From a virus: a stretch of 35,277 nucleotides of DNA. Below are positions 7,977-14,837 of the stretch, piece after piece; the stretch's first letter is position 1, and the number at the start of each line of letters is the position of its first letter. A program made the translations under genes and the position numbers. The DNA lies in IMG/VR virus record IMGVR_UViG_3300027917_000014, positions 1 through 35,277 of that record; one strand, written 5' to 3'. The notes under the pieces are model-generated. The model searched no databases. It worked only from the letters and a program-made list of their open reading frames with translations, and had not been told where the DNA came from.

Positions 7977-8989
7977 AAACCCTCCTTATACTTTTTTGTA
8001 AATAGAGGCATTAATGCGTTAGCAATTGCGTGTACTCCGTTCGGTGGTACAGCATTGCCAATTTGCCTCCTGACTTCCGATTTAGTACCTAGAAATATAA
8101 AATCATCAGGAAACGACTGTAAACGTGCTCGTTCCCTATTAGTTAGAGGTCGTGGCTCGGGGAAATGATATCCCCATGTTCCACCGCCTCCAGCTGCAAT
8201 AATTGTTTTTGCAGGTTCATCCCTTTTTATTCTTCTATAAACATGGCTGATCATTCCTTTAACGTAAAGTGGGTGATCCTTAGGGATGTTTGTGAAGTTA
8301 CCTCCCTCTGGTATAAGTTTTAACATTTCAATAGTTTTTGGCCGTGTGTTCATGTGCTCATTATTGTGCTTGACTTTTTTCACACCTTTTAGAGCTTGGC
8401 CTGCTGTAATATATGGACTTCCTTTTATACCGTGAGTTGCTTCAGGGTGGATAAAATCAAAGTTTGTATCCTTGCGAATCCCGACTATTAATACACGCTC
8501 ACGGAACTGAGGAACACCATACTGGGCAAAGTTATATAACTGAATTTTTATAATATAGCCTGGTTCTATACTTTCAAAGTCTGAAATAATAGTTTCAATA
8601 GCTTTGTGCTTGTTAGCACTTAATATTCCTTTTACATTTTCTGCGACAAATGCCTTTGGCTTTTTTGCATCTACAAAACGTAAAAAGCTTTTATATAAAT
8701 TTCCTCTCTTTCCATTAAGTCCTGGACGTTTCCAAATCATTGAAAAGTCTTGGCATGGAAAACCTCCAAGGATTAGATCGCATTTAGGAATAGATTTATC
8801 AGTATAAGGGTCAATTTCCTCAATATCTCCAGCATGCATTACATCACCAAAGTTATGGGTAAATGTATCTGCTGCCCATTGGTTAATATCATTTGCCCAA
8901 ACAGTCTCATACCCGCATTGATGGAAACCTAAATCAAGCCCACCACATCCGGAAAAAAGGGATATTATTTTCGGCTTGGTTCTTTTCAT
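7973..8989 (-). CDS. DNA (cytosine-5-)-methyltransferase
   Basis: 338 residues with the full set of C5-methyltransferase motifs. Motif I is FSGCGGLDLGF (12-22), motif IV GGFPCQDFS with catalytic Cys79, motif VI AENV (116-119), motif VIII QYGVPQFRER (156-165) and motif X RRQIGNAVPP near the C-terminus. It transfers methyl from S-adenosylmethionine to C5 of cytosine. The recognition region, between motifs VIII and IX, contains IIAAGGGGTWGYHFPEP; the target site cannot be read from it. No restriction endonuclease gene is adjacent, so it is an orphan enzyme, probably protecting phage DNA from host restriction. It is translationally coupled to its neighbours by ATGA overlaps. Confidence 0.95.
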   Translation of the reverse strand: MKRTKPKIISLFSGCGGLDLGFHQCGYETVWANDINQWAADTFTHNFGDVMHAGDIEEIDPYTDKSIPKCDLILGGFPCQDFSMIWKRPGLNGKRGNLYKSFLRFVDAKKPKAFVAENVKGILSANKHKAIETIISDFESIEPGYIIKIQLYNFAQYGVPQFRERVLIVGIRKDTNFDFIHPEATHGIKGSPYITAGQALKGVKKVKHNNEHMNTRPKTIEMLKLIPEGGNFTNIPKDHPLYVKGMISHVYRRIKRDEPAKTIIAAGGGGTWGYHFPEPRPLTNRERARLQSFPDDFIFLGTKSEVRRQIGNAVPPNGVHAIANALMPLFTKKYKEGL

Positions 8990-9222
8990 TCTTTACCCCA
9001 CTTTTTTGGATGCTCTAGCCAATGCGTTAAAGAGCCTATTGTTTTACGATAGCAAGCTAGCTCTTGCTCATTCTTCATCCTGTAACACGCGCTCCAAACA
9101 TCCTCATTTGTAAAGAACACGCGGATCAACATTTCTTGTTTCGATTGATGAAATGATGTATATCGTATATCGCAATCATCTAATATTAACTTTTTGTCTT
9201 CTTCGTCATACAAATAAATCAC
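8986..9222 (-). CDS. Hypothetical protein (GTG start)
   Basis: 78 residues, MIYLYDEEDKKLILDDCD..., no recognised family. It starts with GTG at 9222, overlapping the TGA of the preceding small ORF (GTGA), and ends in an ATGA overlap with the methyltransferase. The tight coupling suggests expression together with the methyltransferase. Confidence 0.68.
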   Translation of the reverse strand: MIYLYDEEDKKLILDDCDIRYTSFHQSKQEMLIRVFFTNEDVWSACYRMKNEQELACYRKTIGSLTHWLEHPKKWGKE

Positions 9223-9389
9223 GACAAATACCTATGCACTCTCGGATAAGCATATAAACTAATAAAACGTTGTTGTTCACCCGCATGTTTTGGAAAACAT
9301 GAAAGCTGCTTTGACTTTACGCTGTTGGCTGCATTCCATAAGGTGACTATCGTCAGTGTTGATACCTTTATCAGCCGTCCTCTTTTCAT
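9219..9389 (-). CDS. Small hypothetical protein, 56 aa
   Basis: The ATG at 9389 has AGAGGG seven bases upstream. The protein, MKRGRLIKVSTLTIV...RVHRYLS, is basic and ends in a GTGA overlap with the next gene. That coupling and the ribosome site are the evidence for it. Its first 113 bases overlap the 3' part of the ORF at 9277-9510 in another frame; one of the two may be spurious. Confidence 0.5.
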   Translation of the reverse strand: MKRGRLIKVSTLTIVTLWNAANSVKSKQLSCFPKHAGEQQRFISLYAYPRVHRYLS

Positions 9390-9510
9390 CGTTTACCCTC
9401 TGTTTAGGTTGTACCAGAAAATTAAGCATATAGCGATGTCCGTACTTAGTGCTTAGTTGCTTAACTTCTTGCTCGGTGAATGGTCGTTGTTTGCTTTTGT
9501 TGTAGTACAT
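9277..9510 (-). CDS. Hypothetical protein, 77 aa
   Basis: MYYNKSKQRPFTEQEVKQLS... has a plausible N-terminal half. An AAGGA lies ten bases before the ATG. The second half overlaps the better-supported 56-aa ORF (9219-9389), so the annotated C-terminus may not be functional. No function can be assigned. Confidence 0.42.
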   Translation of the reverse strand: MYYNKSKQRPFTEQEVKQLSTKYGHRYMLNFLVQPKQRVNDEKRTADKGINTDDSHLMECSQQRKVKAAFMFSKTCG

Positions 9511-9647
9511 TGCTTGTCTTTCCTTATTTGTTGTTTAGTGATTGTTACTTTACTGCTTTGCTTTTCATCATCATCAAAAATATAACCTAGCCTTTGCTTT
9601 TGTTCATCGGTTAAGTTTTGACATAGCTCCAGGTGAAATAATCGCAT
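9453..9647 (-). CDS. Small hypothetical protein, 64 aa
   Basis: MRLFHLELCQNLTDEQKQRL... starts at 9647 with GGGG six bases upstream; the frame is open to an ATG at 9668. The short N-terminal part 'L-x-L-C-x-N-L-T-D-E-Q' looks like a genuine protein, and the C-terminus is lysine-rich. It overlaps the next ORF by 58 bases. No family recognised. Confidence 0.5.
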   Translation of the reverse strand: MRLFHLELCQNLTDEQKQRLGYIFDDDEKQSSKVTITKQQIRKDKQCTTTKANNDHSPSKKLSN

Positions 9648-9669
9648 AAAAAACCCCGTTTCTCTCATG

Positions 9670-10050
9670 TTATAGCCCGAATAATCGCATCAACCTTGTA
9701 GAAAAATCATCGATTGTCTCTTTAGGCTTTTCTTGCTCTTTCTTTTCTTCTTCCTTGGCTTCAACTTTCTCGCTTGCTGCCTTGTTCTTCTCACGCAATA
9801 GCTCTATAGCCTCGCGTTTTCTTACTTCTTCCTCGGCTTTTTTGTACATGCTGTAATAAGGTGTAAACATTGGATCCTCCCTTTTATAGTCAATTATAAA
9901 CTCTTCCATTAACTCGTCAATGTCCGAGTAATCATGGATAACCGCGGGTTGTTTCTTACCACTACTTAGCTTAACGTAGTTAAACGCCCACAGCATGCCG
10001 TAAGTATCAAAGTAATGGTCAAATTGTTTTTTTGTGATTTTTTTTCGCAT
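9670..10050 (-). CDS. Hypothetical protein with charged coiled-coil C-terminus
   Basis: 126 residues. The N-terminal half is mixed (KQFDHYFDTYGMLWAFNYVK). From about residue 65 on it is a Glu/Lys-rich coil (KAEEEVRKREAIELLREKNK). The start lies inside the end of the HTH ORF upstream (32-base overlap). No function recognised. Confidence 0.65.
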   Translation of the reverse strand: MRKKITKKQFDHYFDTYGMLWAFNYVKLSSGKKQPAVIHDYSDIDELMEEFIIDYKREDPMFTPYYSMYKKAEEEVRKREAIELLREKNKAASEKVEAKEEEKKEQEKPKETIDDFSTRLMRLFGL

Positions 10051-10249
10051 CCTTAATAGTTCTCCTTATTGTTTCACTTGACAACATAAGCATGTCACCA
10101 ATCTGATAAATGTTATAACCTGATTCACTGTATGCCACTATCTCACTTAACAGCTTGCTTGAATGTGTTGTATCGTTGTTGTGCTTATAAAAAAAGTGTG
10201 TAAAAAGAAAACTTTTTAACAAGCCGCTCTTTGCCCACTTGTCCATCAT
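10019..10249 (-). CDS. Small helix-turn-helix protein
   Basis: 76 residues. The C-terminal half, IVAYSESGYNIYQIGDMLML followed by SSETIRRTIKDAKKN, reads as an HTH: helix, turn at SGYN, recognition helix near SSETIRRTI. It lies just after the small terminase candidate, so it could be a regulator or a second DNA-recognition component of packaging. There is no direct evidence for either role. Confidence 0.6.
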   Translation of the reverse strand: MMDKWAKSGLLKSFLFTHFFYKHNNDTTHSSKLLSEIVAYSESGYNIYQIGDMLMLSSETIRRTIKDAKKNHKKTI

Positions 10250-10255
10250 TGGCTA

Positions 10256-10759
10256 TCAATACTCTCTCTCATATTCAACCATCAACGCGTTAACCTCTGG
10301 ATTGCCCTCGTCATTAGAAACGTTAACAGTACGCATAGTTGCTGCATCACCAGCTACATAATTAGTAGTAATCATTTGTTCAGGCGCATTATGGCCTTGC
10401 ATGCTATTGAGGAGCTCGATCGCTTTAAGCATGTGCGTGGGCGTGTAGCGTAACTCTTTAGCTTTTCCTGGGTCTGTTGTCACTGTCTCAATCATTTTGT
10501 AAAGCTTCGCGACCTTATAGTTATAATTACACAAACGCGTATAGTACGTGTTCTGCAGGTCTGTTTTTTGCAATGCAGCAACTGCCACTTGGAAAGACTT
10601 CTTGTTTAGTATCTCGCGCGCTTCTTTCTCGCTCTTGATATCAGCGGCGGCTATTGCGTATTCTAAATCGTTGCCACTTTGCGCCAAGCCAATTGCAAAG
10701 AGCTGCTCTTTTTCGTTCAGTTCTTCTTGTGCTTGTATCAACTCGTTTGAGCCATTCAT
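10256..10759 (-). CDS. Terminase small subunit (candidate)
   Basis: 167 residues from the ATG at 10759 (GTG codons extend the frame to 10771). The N-terminal stretch LNEKEQLFAIGLAQSGNDLE followed by IKSEKEAREILNKKSFQVAV has the 'LTxKEx-F-x-A...' pattern and helical repeat of phage small terminases. These recognise the pac or cos site and recruit TerL. P22 gp3 has 162 residues. Its position upstream of TerL in the same transcript fits, although nine or so small genes intervene. Confidence is moderate because the family is very divergent. Confidence 0.62.
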   Translation of the reverse strand: MNGSNELIQAQEELNEKEQLFAIGLAQSGNDLEYAIAAADIKSEKEAREILNKKSFQVAVAALQKTDLQNTYYTRLCNYNYKVAKLYKMIETVTTDPGKAKELRYTPTHMLKAIELLNSMQGHNAPEQMITTNYVAGDAATMRTVNVSNDEGNPEVNALMVEYEREY

Positions 10760-10859
10760 AACATTCACCACAAAATAAAAAACAATAAGGATCTCTCGGG
10801 TCGTACATCAGTGACCCTTTACGCTTGTTGCAATAATCGCATTGCATAATTCCTACCAT
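10641..10859 (-). CDS. Small zinc-finger-like protein overlapping terS
   Basis: 72 residues. The first half has two cysteine pairs, CDYC and CGEC, about 27 residues apart, as in a zinc ribbon. The ATG overlaps the TAG stop of the upstream gene. The second half lies inside the small terminase gene in another frame and is probably a by-product. The Cys pairs support the N-terminal half as real. It could be a short protein or a remnant. Confidence 0.42.
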   Translation of the reverse strand: MVGIMQCDYCNKRKGSLMYDPRDPYCFLFCGECYEWLKRVDTSTRRTERKRAALCNWLGAKWQRFRIRNSRR

Positions 10860-11128
10860 TTGGTTTTATCAGCCCAATATGCCGCGCTCATTTTACCCTT
10901 GGCTATGTTCTTAGCGTGCCTTGCTTTGAATGATGCCCGCTTTTGTTTCATAGCTTTGCTTTCGCCTGCTTTTGGCTTGCCTGCCGTCTTAGCACCTTGC
11001 TCACCAAAACGAATCATCTTTACCTTGTCACCATCTTTTGCAAGTACCACGTGTGACTTGCTTGCGTGCCCAGGCGTGCGCTTAGGCTTGTTATATCCTG
11101 AAAATGTTTCGCCTCTATATTAAATCAT
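10853..11128 (-). pseudogene. Conserved small phage protein with TAA at codon 3
   Basis: The C-terminal part (IRFGEQGAKTAG..., SFKARHAKNIAKGKMSAAYW) belongs to a conserved small phage protein family of unknown function. Its usual N-terminus is present too: FSGYNKPKRTPGHASKSHVV lies upstream in the same frame. The only ATG in that frame (11128) has AAGAAGGA eight bases upstream but is followed by ATT then TAA (11120-11122). Either a nonsense mutation, read-through, a rare non-ATG start after the TAA, or a GTG at 11050 (65-aa product lacking the conserved N-terminus) is used. Function unknown. Confidence 0.7.
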
Positions 11129-11321
11129 TAGCTCTATCCTTCTTAGGCCGCCCGCGTTTCTTCTTAACAACCACCTGAGTTGTAACAACCCTTTCCATGT
11201 CGTCATTTGTCTGTCGCTTCAATTTAAGCACCTCTCCAGTACCATGACACTCAGGGCAAGTCTTTCTCTGCCATCCCAAAGCCATATAATAGCGCTTGCC
11301 GTTACATTTCTCGCATTTCAT
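11115..11321 (-). CDS. Zinc-ribbon / AT-hook small protein
   Basis: 68 residues. N-terminal MKCEKCNGKRYY and TCPECHGTGEV form two CxxC pairs of the DnaJ zinc-finger type (CxxCxGxG). The C-terminus KKKRGRPKKDR is an AT-hook-like motif, which binds the minor groove of AT-rich DNA. This suggests a small nucleic-acid-binding protein, perhaps a regulator of the leftward transcript. It overlaps the preceding gene by four bases (ATGA). Confidence 0.68.
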   Translation of the reverse strand: MKCEKCNGKRYYMALGWQRKTCPECHGTGEVLKLKRQTNDDMERVVTTQVVVKKKRGRPKKDRANDLI

Positions 11322-11914
11322 CTATAATACCTTTTAACAAATCGCATAAATTCATCACTTAATAGCTTTTTGCTGTTTTCAAGTCGCTTGTACTTAAACT
11401 CTAAATCTTCACACTTTTTATAAATCCCAACAATTTCTTTGATGCTAGGCGCATTATGTACCGCCTCATCTATAAAAGTCATTGATTCCTTGCACTCTTT
11501 CAACATAGTGTCCATCTTTTCTATAGCTTGTAAGGCTAGATCAATATCTTGCTTTTTCTTGTTATAAATCCTTGTGAATTGCGCCTGAAGTTTTGGCGTT
11601 AAATGTTTGCTTCCCCCGTGTTCGCTAACTACACTAAATATAAATTTCTTTTCCCATTTTCCTACCCTGATATTCGGCAACTTTTCGTAATCTAAGTTTG
11701 TGTATTCATCTGTCGAATCACTGTATTTTTTTCCTTCATCATAATCATCATAAAACCAGTCTTCATCAACGTACGCGAGATGGTGATATTGATGATCATT
11801 AATAAACTTAATCAGTATCTGAGCCTCCATAATTGAACTACAAGAAAACCAGCCGCGCTTATTCCATAGTTTTTGCTTGCAATCATGACAGATTAAGTAA
11901 TAATCATAGCTCAT
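11318..11914 (-). CDS. Hypothetical protein, first gene of the leftward block
   Basis: 198 residues. The N-terminus has a possible metal site (ICHDCKQK, then NDHQYHH). The second half is helical and charged (IDLALQAIEKMDTMLKECKE, YKRLENSKKLLSDEF). No family recognised. It stands directly behind the promoter at 11942-11970 with a leader of about 20 bases and an AGAGG. Confidence 0.7.
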   Translation of the reverse strand: MSYDYYLICHDCKQKLWNKRGWFSCSSIMEAQILIKFINDHQYHHLAYVDEDWFYDDYDEGKKYSDSTDEYTNLDYEKLPNIRVGKWEKKFIFSVVSEHGGSKHLTPKLQAQFTRIYNKKKQDIDLALQAIEKMDTMLKECKESMTFIDEAVHNAPSIKEIVGIYKKCEDLEFKYKRLENSKKLLSDEFMRFVKRYYR

Positions 11915-11941
11915 TGTTTACCTCTTATACAAATTAATTAC

Positions 11942-11970
11942 ATTATAGCTTGCGCAAAAGTTTAAATCAA
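11942..11970 (-). promoter_or_regulatory. Leftward sigma70-type promoter
   Basis: On the minus strand TTGATT (-35, 11965-11970) and a perfect TATAAT (-10, 11942-11947) are separated by 17 bases. The spacer contains the palindrome TTGCGCAA (11951-11958). It would drive the leftward block from 11914. Confidence 0.68.
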
Positions 11971-11988
11971 TTTATTATGATTGAAACT

Positions 11989-12008
11989 GATGTAAAGCTA
12001 TTTACATC
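11989..12008. promoter_or_regulatory. Operator-like palindrome in the divergent region
   Basis: GATGTAAA-GCTA-TTTACATC is a perfect dyad with 8-bp arms, midway between the leftward promoter and the rightward gene at 12039. An AT-rich TATATAAATATAG follows it and may hold the -10 of the rightward promoter, but no good -35 pairs with it. It is likely the binding site of a small regulator, possibly the HTH protein encoded next to it. Confidence 0.5.
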
Positions 12009-12038
12009 TATATAAATATAGTCCACTTGGAATAAAAA

Positions 12039-12239
12039 ATGAACAAACAAAAATTTCTATCAACGAAAGACGCAGCAGATCGCTATTGTCTATCAGTCAA
12101 TTGGTTTGCAAAGCGAAGAATGGAAGAAAACGGCCCGCCCTATCTAAAATTAGATGGGAAGGTTTTATATGACGCTGATCAAGTAGATGACTGGTTTCTT
12201 AAAAATTATACATATTTAGGATCAAAAGAAAATGACTAA
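12039..12239 (+). CDS. Excisionase/AlpA-like HTH protein
   Basis: 66 residues with the compact winged-helix pattern of the MerR/Xis/AlpA group: FLSTKDAADRYCLSVNWFAK (recognition helix around SVNWFAKRR) then GPPYLKLDGKVLYDADQVDD. In lysogenic phages such proteins are excisionases, but no integrase was found in this genome, so a transcriptional role is likelier. It is the first gene right of the 11989-12008 palindrome and overlaps the next gene by eight bases. Confidence 0.78.
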   Translation: MNKQKFLSTKDAADRYCLSVNWFAKRRMEENGPPYLKLDGKVLYDADQVDDWFLKNYTYLGSKEND

Positions 12240-12441
12240 CAAAAAATCACTGATTGAGGAAGTAATCGACGTAATCAACGCACGCGAGCCAATGGCAGAC
12301 GAGATTATCAATACCTGCTTAGCTATTGTCGACAACTTATATTGCGATCAAGGCGCAGCCGAAAGCGATGTAAAAGGCGTACTTAAAGAATGCGTCCAGG
12401 AGCTTAATAACTTATTGCCTGATGAAAAGGTTCAAGTTTAA
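12232..12441 (+). CDS. Hypothetical protein, 69 aa
   Basis: An acidic helical protein, MTNKKSLIEEVIDVINAREP..., no recognised domain. It overlaps both neighbours by a few bases, so it is in a three-gene cluster with the AlpA-like regulator. Confidence 0.65.
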   Translation: MTNKKSLIEEVIDVINAREPMADEIINTCLAIVDNLYCDQGAAESDVKGVLKECVQELNNLLPDEKVQV

Positions 12442-12628
12442 ACATCCTAACCACGGCGGTAAGCGTAGAAATGCTGGCCGTGGTAGTAACTATGCCAGCA
12501 AAGAGCAACTGATCACGGTCTCACTAAGTCCGATCCAATGGCAGCAATTAACGGGGTTGCTGCACAAGTCGGCAAAGGACCGTGGTCAGTTTATCTATAG
12601 ATGCTATTTAGAAAATAAGCAAAGTTAA
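12422..12628 (+). CDS. Small basic putative DNA-binding protein
   Basis: 68 residues. The N-terminal HPNHGGKRRNAGRGSNYA is the 'GGKRxGAGR' type seen before small DNA-binding domains. ITVSLSPIQWQQLTGLLHKS follows, which reads like the strand-helix start of a ribbon-helix-helix fold. It is probably a small repressor of the Arc/MetJ kind, not proven. Confidence 0.6.
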   Translation: MKRFKFKHPNHGGKRRNAGRGSNYASKEQLITVSLSPIQWQQLTGLLHKSAKDRGQFIYRCYLENKQS

Positions 12629-12666
12629 AAGCAATTAAAAAAAACCTATTTTTTTCACATTTCCTA

Positions 12667-12695
12667 TTGAAACAACTCGTGTTGTGTTGTAATAT
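12667..12695 (+). promoter_or_regulatory. Rightward promoter with operator-like motif
   Basis: TTGAAA (12667-12672), 17 bases, TAATAT (12690-12695). The spacer carries ACAACTCGTGTT (12672-12683), one of three copies of a 12-bp motif found at rightward promoters. A TGTAAC/GTTACA inverted repeat (12701-12717) follows at the start of the transcript. Confidence 0.6.
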
Positions 12696-12746
12696 GTACT
12701 TGTAACGTTGAGTTACACACTAACCACAACCAAAAGGATTTTTACA

Positions 12747-12974
12747 ATGACTAACAACGTTATAAATGTTAATTTTGAGAAAGATGAATACGAGCTTAGC
12801 GCACAGGAGAAACTCCATTTGATGTGTGCTGTACAAAATCATCATGAAATATTATTAAAAGATAGGCGAGGCGTAGTAAAGCCCTGGAAAGAATGGCTCA
12901 AGCTTCATCAAGAGTCAAAAAAACATTGTAACTATGACACAATTGATTTGTTACATTCTTTAAAAATTGTTTAA
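12747..12974 (+). CDS. Hypothetical protein, 75 aa
   Basis: The ATG at 12747 has AAAGGA upstream; the open frame extends 13 codons further but without a ribosome site. The protein MTNNVINVNFEKDEYELSAQ... is polar and helical, unknown. It is a single-gene transcript from the promoter at 12667 and its end overlaps the convergent nuclease gene by 15 bases. Confidence 0.65.
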   Translation: MTNNVINVNFEKDEYELSAQEKLHLMCAVQNHHEILLKDRRGVVKPWKEWLKLHQESKKHCNYDTIDLLHSLKIV

Positions 12975-13280
12975 CGCTTTTTCAAGCCACTCGAGCGCTT
13001 GACCTGATTTTACTTGTTTTGAGTCAACACGGAGCACTTTCCACCCGAGGATAGTGGCCGTGTTGTACTTTTCACAATCACAATGAAAGCCTTTGGCGCT
13101 GGTGTGCCTGCTTTTCGCATAGGTGCCCCCCTCAATCTCTAAGGCAATAAGCCCATTATTTGGCCAAGCGAAGTCAAAGCGCCACTTGCGCCTGGGGTGG
13201 AATTTAAACTCTCTTTCTGGCTCTGGGATATTTTTTATACATTTTATTTGAAAATGCATCGCTTCCTCAAGCTCGCTCAT
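12960..13280 (-). CDS. PD-(D/E)xK-like endonuclease
   Basis: 106 residues. The motifs EFKFHPRRKWRFDFAW and LIALEIEGG give the D...ExE of the PD-(D/E)xK fold. GFHCDCEKYNTATILGWKVL is the conserved second half seen in phage proteins related to Vsr/DUF559 nucleases. Likely a small DNA endonuclease acting in recombination or repair, for instance as a resolvase. It is the last gene of the replication operon. Confidence 0.75.
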   Translation of the reverse strand: MSELEEAMHFQIKCIKNIPEPEREFKFHPRRKWRFDFAWPNNGLIALEIEGGTYAKSRHTSAKGFHCDCEKYNTATILGWKVLRVDSKQVKSGQALEWLEKALNNF

Positions 13281-13288
13281 TTTTTAAC

Positions 13289-13549
13289 CTACCATTTAAG
13301 CTTCATATAATCATGCCTAGGGGGCGAAAATTCCAATGTGCCATATAGGATATCTTTTTTCTTTTTCGCCTCTGTATCGCCTTCATATGCGCCTACAGGG
13401 TGATTGCTAGGGGGTATTTGTTGGCTTAGCCACATCGAGAATTCAAGAATAGGGGCTAGTTCTTCTTTTTTTTGGTTGCAATTAAGGCGGATGTTTATAT
13501 ATTGAAGCGCTTTTGTACAGTACCAATGGTCAAATCCTGCTTGCTTCAT
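13289..13549 (-). CDS. Hypothetical protein, 86 aa
   Basis: MKQAGFDHWYCTKALQYINI... has no recognised family. It lies between the zinc-finger-like gene and the nuclease gene with gaps of four and eight bases, so it is a member of the replication operon. Confidence 0.6.
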   Translation of the reverse strand: MKQAGFDHWYCTKALQYINIRLNCNQKKEELAPILEFSMWLSQQIPPSNHPVGAYEGDTEAKKKKDILYGTLEFSPPRHDYMKLKW

Positions 13550-13553
13550 GATG

Positions 13554-13874
13554 CTATATCCCCTTATTCAATTTGCCCCCATGCGCCTGGATAGTGGCGC
13601 GGTATTTCTCATACGGTGATAGTGTTTCATATTCAGAGTTAATATTAGCCATAAATTGTTCATTTTTCAAGTAAGCCTCGCGCAACATCTCATAACGCCA
13701 GTCTTTTTTATTTTCTGGTAAGTGTTCCATGCAGTAGTAATGTGGCCTTACTGGTGGCCGTGGGATAAAGAATTTGTACGGCCTGTTACATTTTTCACAC
13801 TTAGAGCCTGGTATTGGCTGGCTATAATCGATTTGATTGTCTTTTTTTTGTTCTGTTTCTTTATTGAACTTCAT
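13554..13874 (-). CDS. Putative zinc-binding protein of the replication operon
   Basis: 106 residues. CEKCNRPYK (CxxC) and HYYCMEHL suggest one zinc site around residues 26-52. The rest is helical and charged. It follows the initiator gene with a four-base overlap, the position of the helicase loader P in lambda, but it is much too small to be P and shows no AAA motif. Confidence 0.62.
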   Translation of the reverse strand: MKFNKETEQKKDNQIDYSQPIPGSKCEKCNRPYKFFIPRPPVRPHYYCMEHLPENKKDWRYEMLREAYLKNEQFMANINSEYETLSPYEKYRATIQAHGGKLNKGI

Positions 13875-14797
13875 TGCTTGCTCTTTTCTTGCAAATAATA
13901 CCTACCGAAAACGCTGTACACTTTTTTTTCATCTTGGTAGGTTCCAAGATTGTTTGTGTTCAATTCTTTCCTGGCCAAATTATAGGCATTTCTAGCGGCT
14001 TCGCTAGTTTGTCTTTTTGCGAATATATTTTGCAAAGCTTGGCGCGCCTCTTTCGAAATATCGGAATCGGGATTATTGGGCGAGTTCTGCATATTCACGA
14101 ATTTAGTTATATTATCATTGTTGCGCAGAATATAACCAATGCCATAATTGCCACTGTTGCGGTACCATTCATTTTCAAGACAGCCGTTAATTGCCTTTTT
14201 GAGCTTTTGTTCTGAGTTGTACAAAAGCGCATTCTCAATAGTTTTAATTCTTTCAGGATCCAGCGCCTCACCCTGAACGTCCCTCATTCCTTTGGCCTGT
14301 GCAGATTCTTTCCAATGATCAAAAATTGACAAAACAAAAGGCGACACGGTTTCTTTTATATTTTCTTTTATATTATATAAAAGTGTACCCCTCACATCTG
14401 TGTTAGGGGTACCCCCTACATTGGTGTTAGGGGTACCCCCTACATCTGTGTTAGGGGTCTCACCTCTACCCCTCACATCTGTGTTAGGGGTTTTGTCGAT
14501 ATTATCTCTGTTCAAAAAATAGTACTTGCTTGGCTTTCCTATATCCCTAACGTTATAAATAAGCTTTTTTTCCACCAGTTCTTCGATGGCATAGGTAACC
14601 TGGCGATGGGTTAACCCAGTCTCTATCATGATAGTTTTAATTCTTGGATGAGAATACCCGACACTTTTATCAAGCATATTAAGAAGTACTGAATAGATTA
14701 TTTTAGCATTTGATGATAAGCCAGGCTCACGACATAGCCACTTTAACAGTTTGTGGTAATGTTGCGCTGACTCTTTTGGTGCAAGTTTTTTAACCAT
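13871..14797 (-). CDS. Replication initiator, winged-helix O-like protein
   Basis: 308 residues in three parts. Residues 1-95 hold a winged helix (LSSNAKIIYSVLLNMLDKSV, then TGLTHRQVTYAIEELVEKKL). Residues 103-137 are a linker of four TPNTDVxG repeats. Residues 150-308 are helical (IFDHWKESAQAKGM..., NYGIGYILRNNDNITKF), typical of phage replication proteins. The linker repeats are the protein reading of DNA iterons (14388-14490), so the origin lies inside the gene as in lambda O. With no phage helicase seen, it probably recruits host DnaB. Confidence 0.85.
   Translation of the reverse strand: MVKKLAPKESAQHYHKLLKWLCREPGLSSNAKIIYSVLLNMLDKSVGYSHPRIKTIMIETGLTHRQVTYAIEELVEKKLIYNVRDIGKPSKYYFLNRDNIDKTPNTDVRGRGETPNTDVGGTPNTNVGGTPNTDVRGTLLYNIKENIKETVSPFVLSIFDHWKESAQAKGMRDVQGEALDPERIKTIENALLYNSEQKLKKAINGCLENEWYRNSGNYGIGYILRNNDNITKFVNMQNSPNNPDSDISKEARQALQNIFAKRQTSEAARNAYNLARKELNTNNLGTYQDEKKVYSVFGRYYLQEKSKQ
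14351..14490. other. Predicted replication origin: four iterons plus AT-rich tract
   Basis: Four 22-bp repeats start at 14388, 14412, 14436 and 14469. Each begins CCCCT or CCCCC and ends TGTTAGGGG, and each has near-perfect dyad symmetry (CCCCT...CACA-GA-TGTG-AGGGG read on the minus strand). Spacing is 24, 24 and 33 bp. Directly beside them, 14351-14384 is almost pure A+T (TTCTTTTATATTTTC, TATTATATAA), a likely unwinding element. This is the layout of lambda ori: iterons inside the initiator gene followed by an AT-rich region. Confidence 0.78.
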
Positions 14798-14837
14798 TTT
14801 ACGGGTCCCTTTCCGTAATGAACCAAATAGCTATTAT

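Noticed and set aside
12039-12239. Evidence for lysogeny by integration (excisionase)
   Set aside because: The protein looks like Xis/AlpA, but no tyrosine or serine integrase or att-like repeat was found in the whole circle, so it is called a regulator.
12629-12665. A terminator made of A8 and T7 runs after the 12422 gene
   Set aside because: The stem would be only A-T pairs and too weak to act as an intrinsic terminator.
14388-14490. A short CRISPR-like array
   Set aside because: The repeats are only 22 bp with 2-11 bp between them, with internal dyads, inside an initiator gene; they fit iterons.
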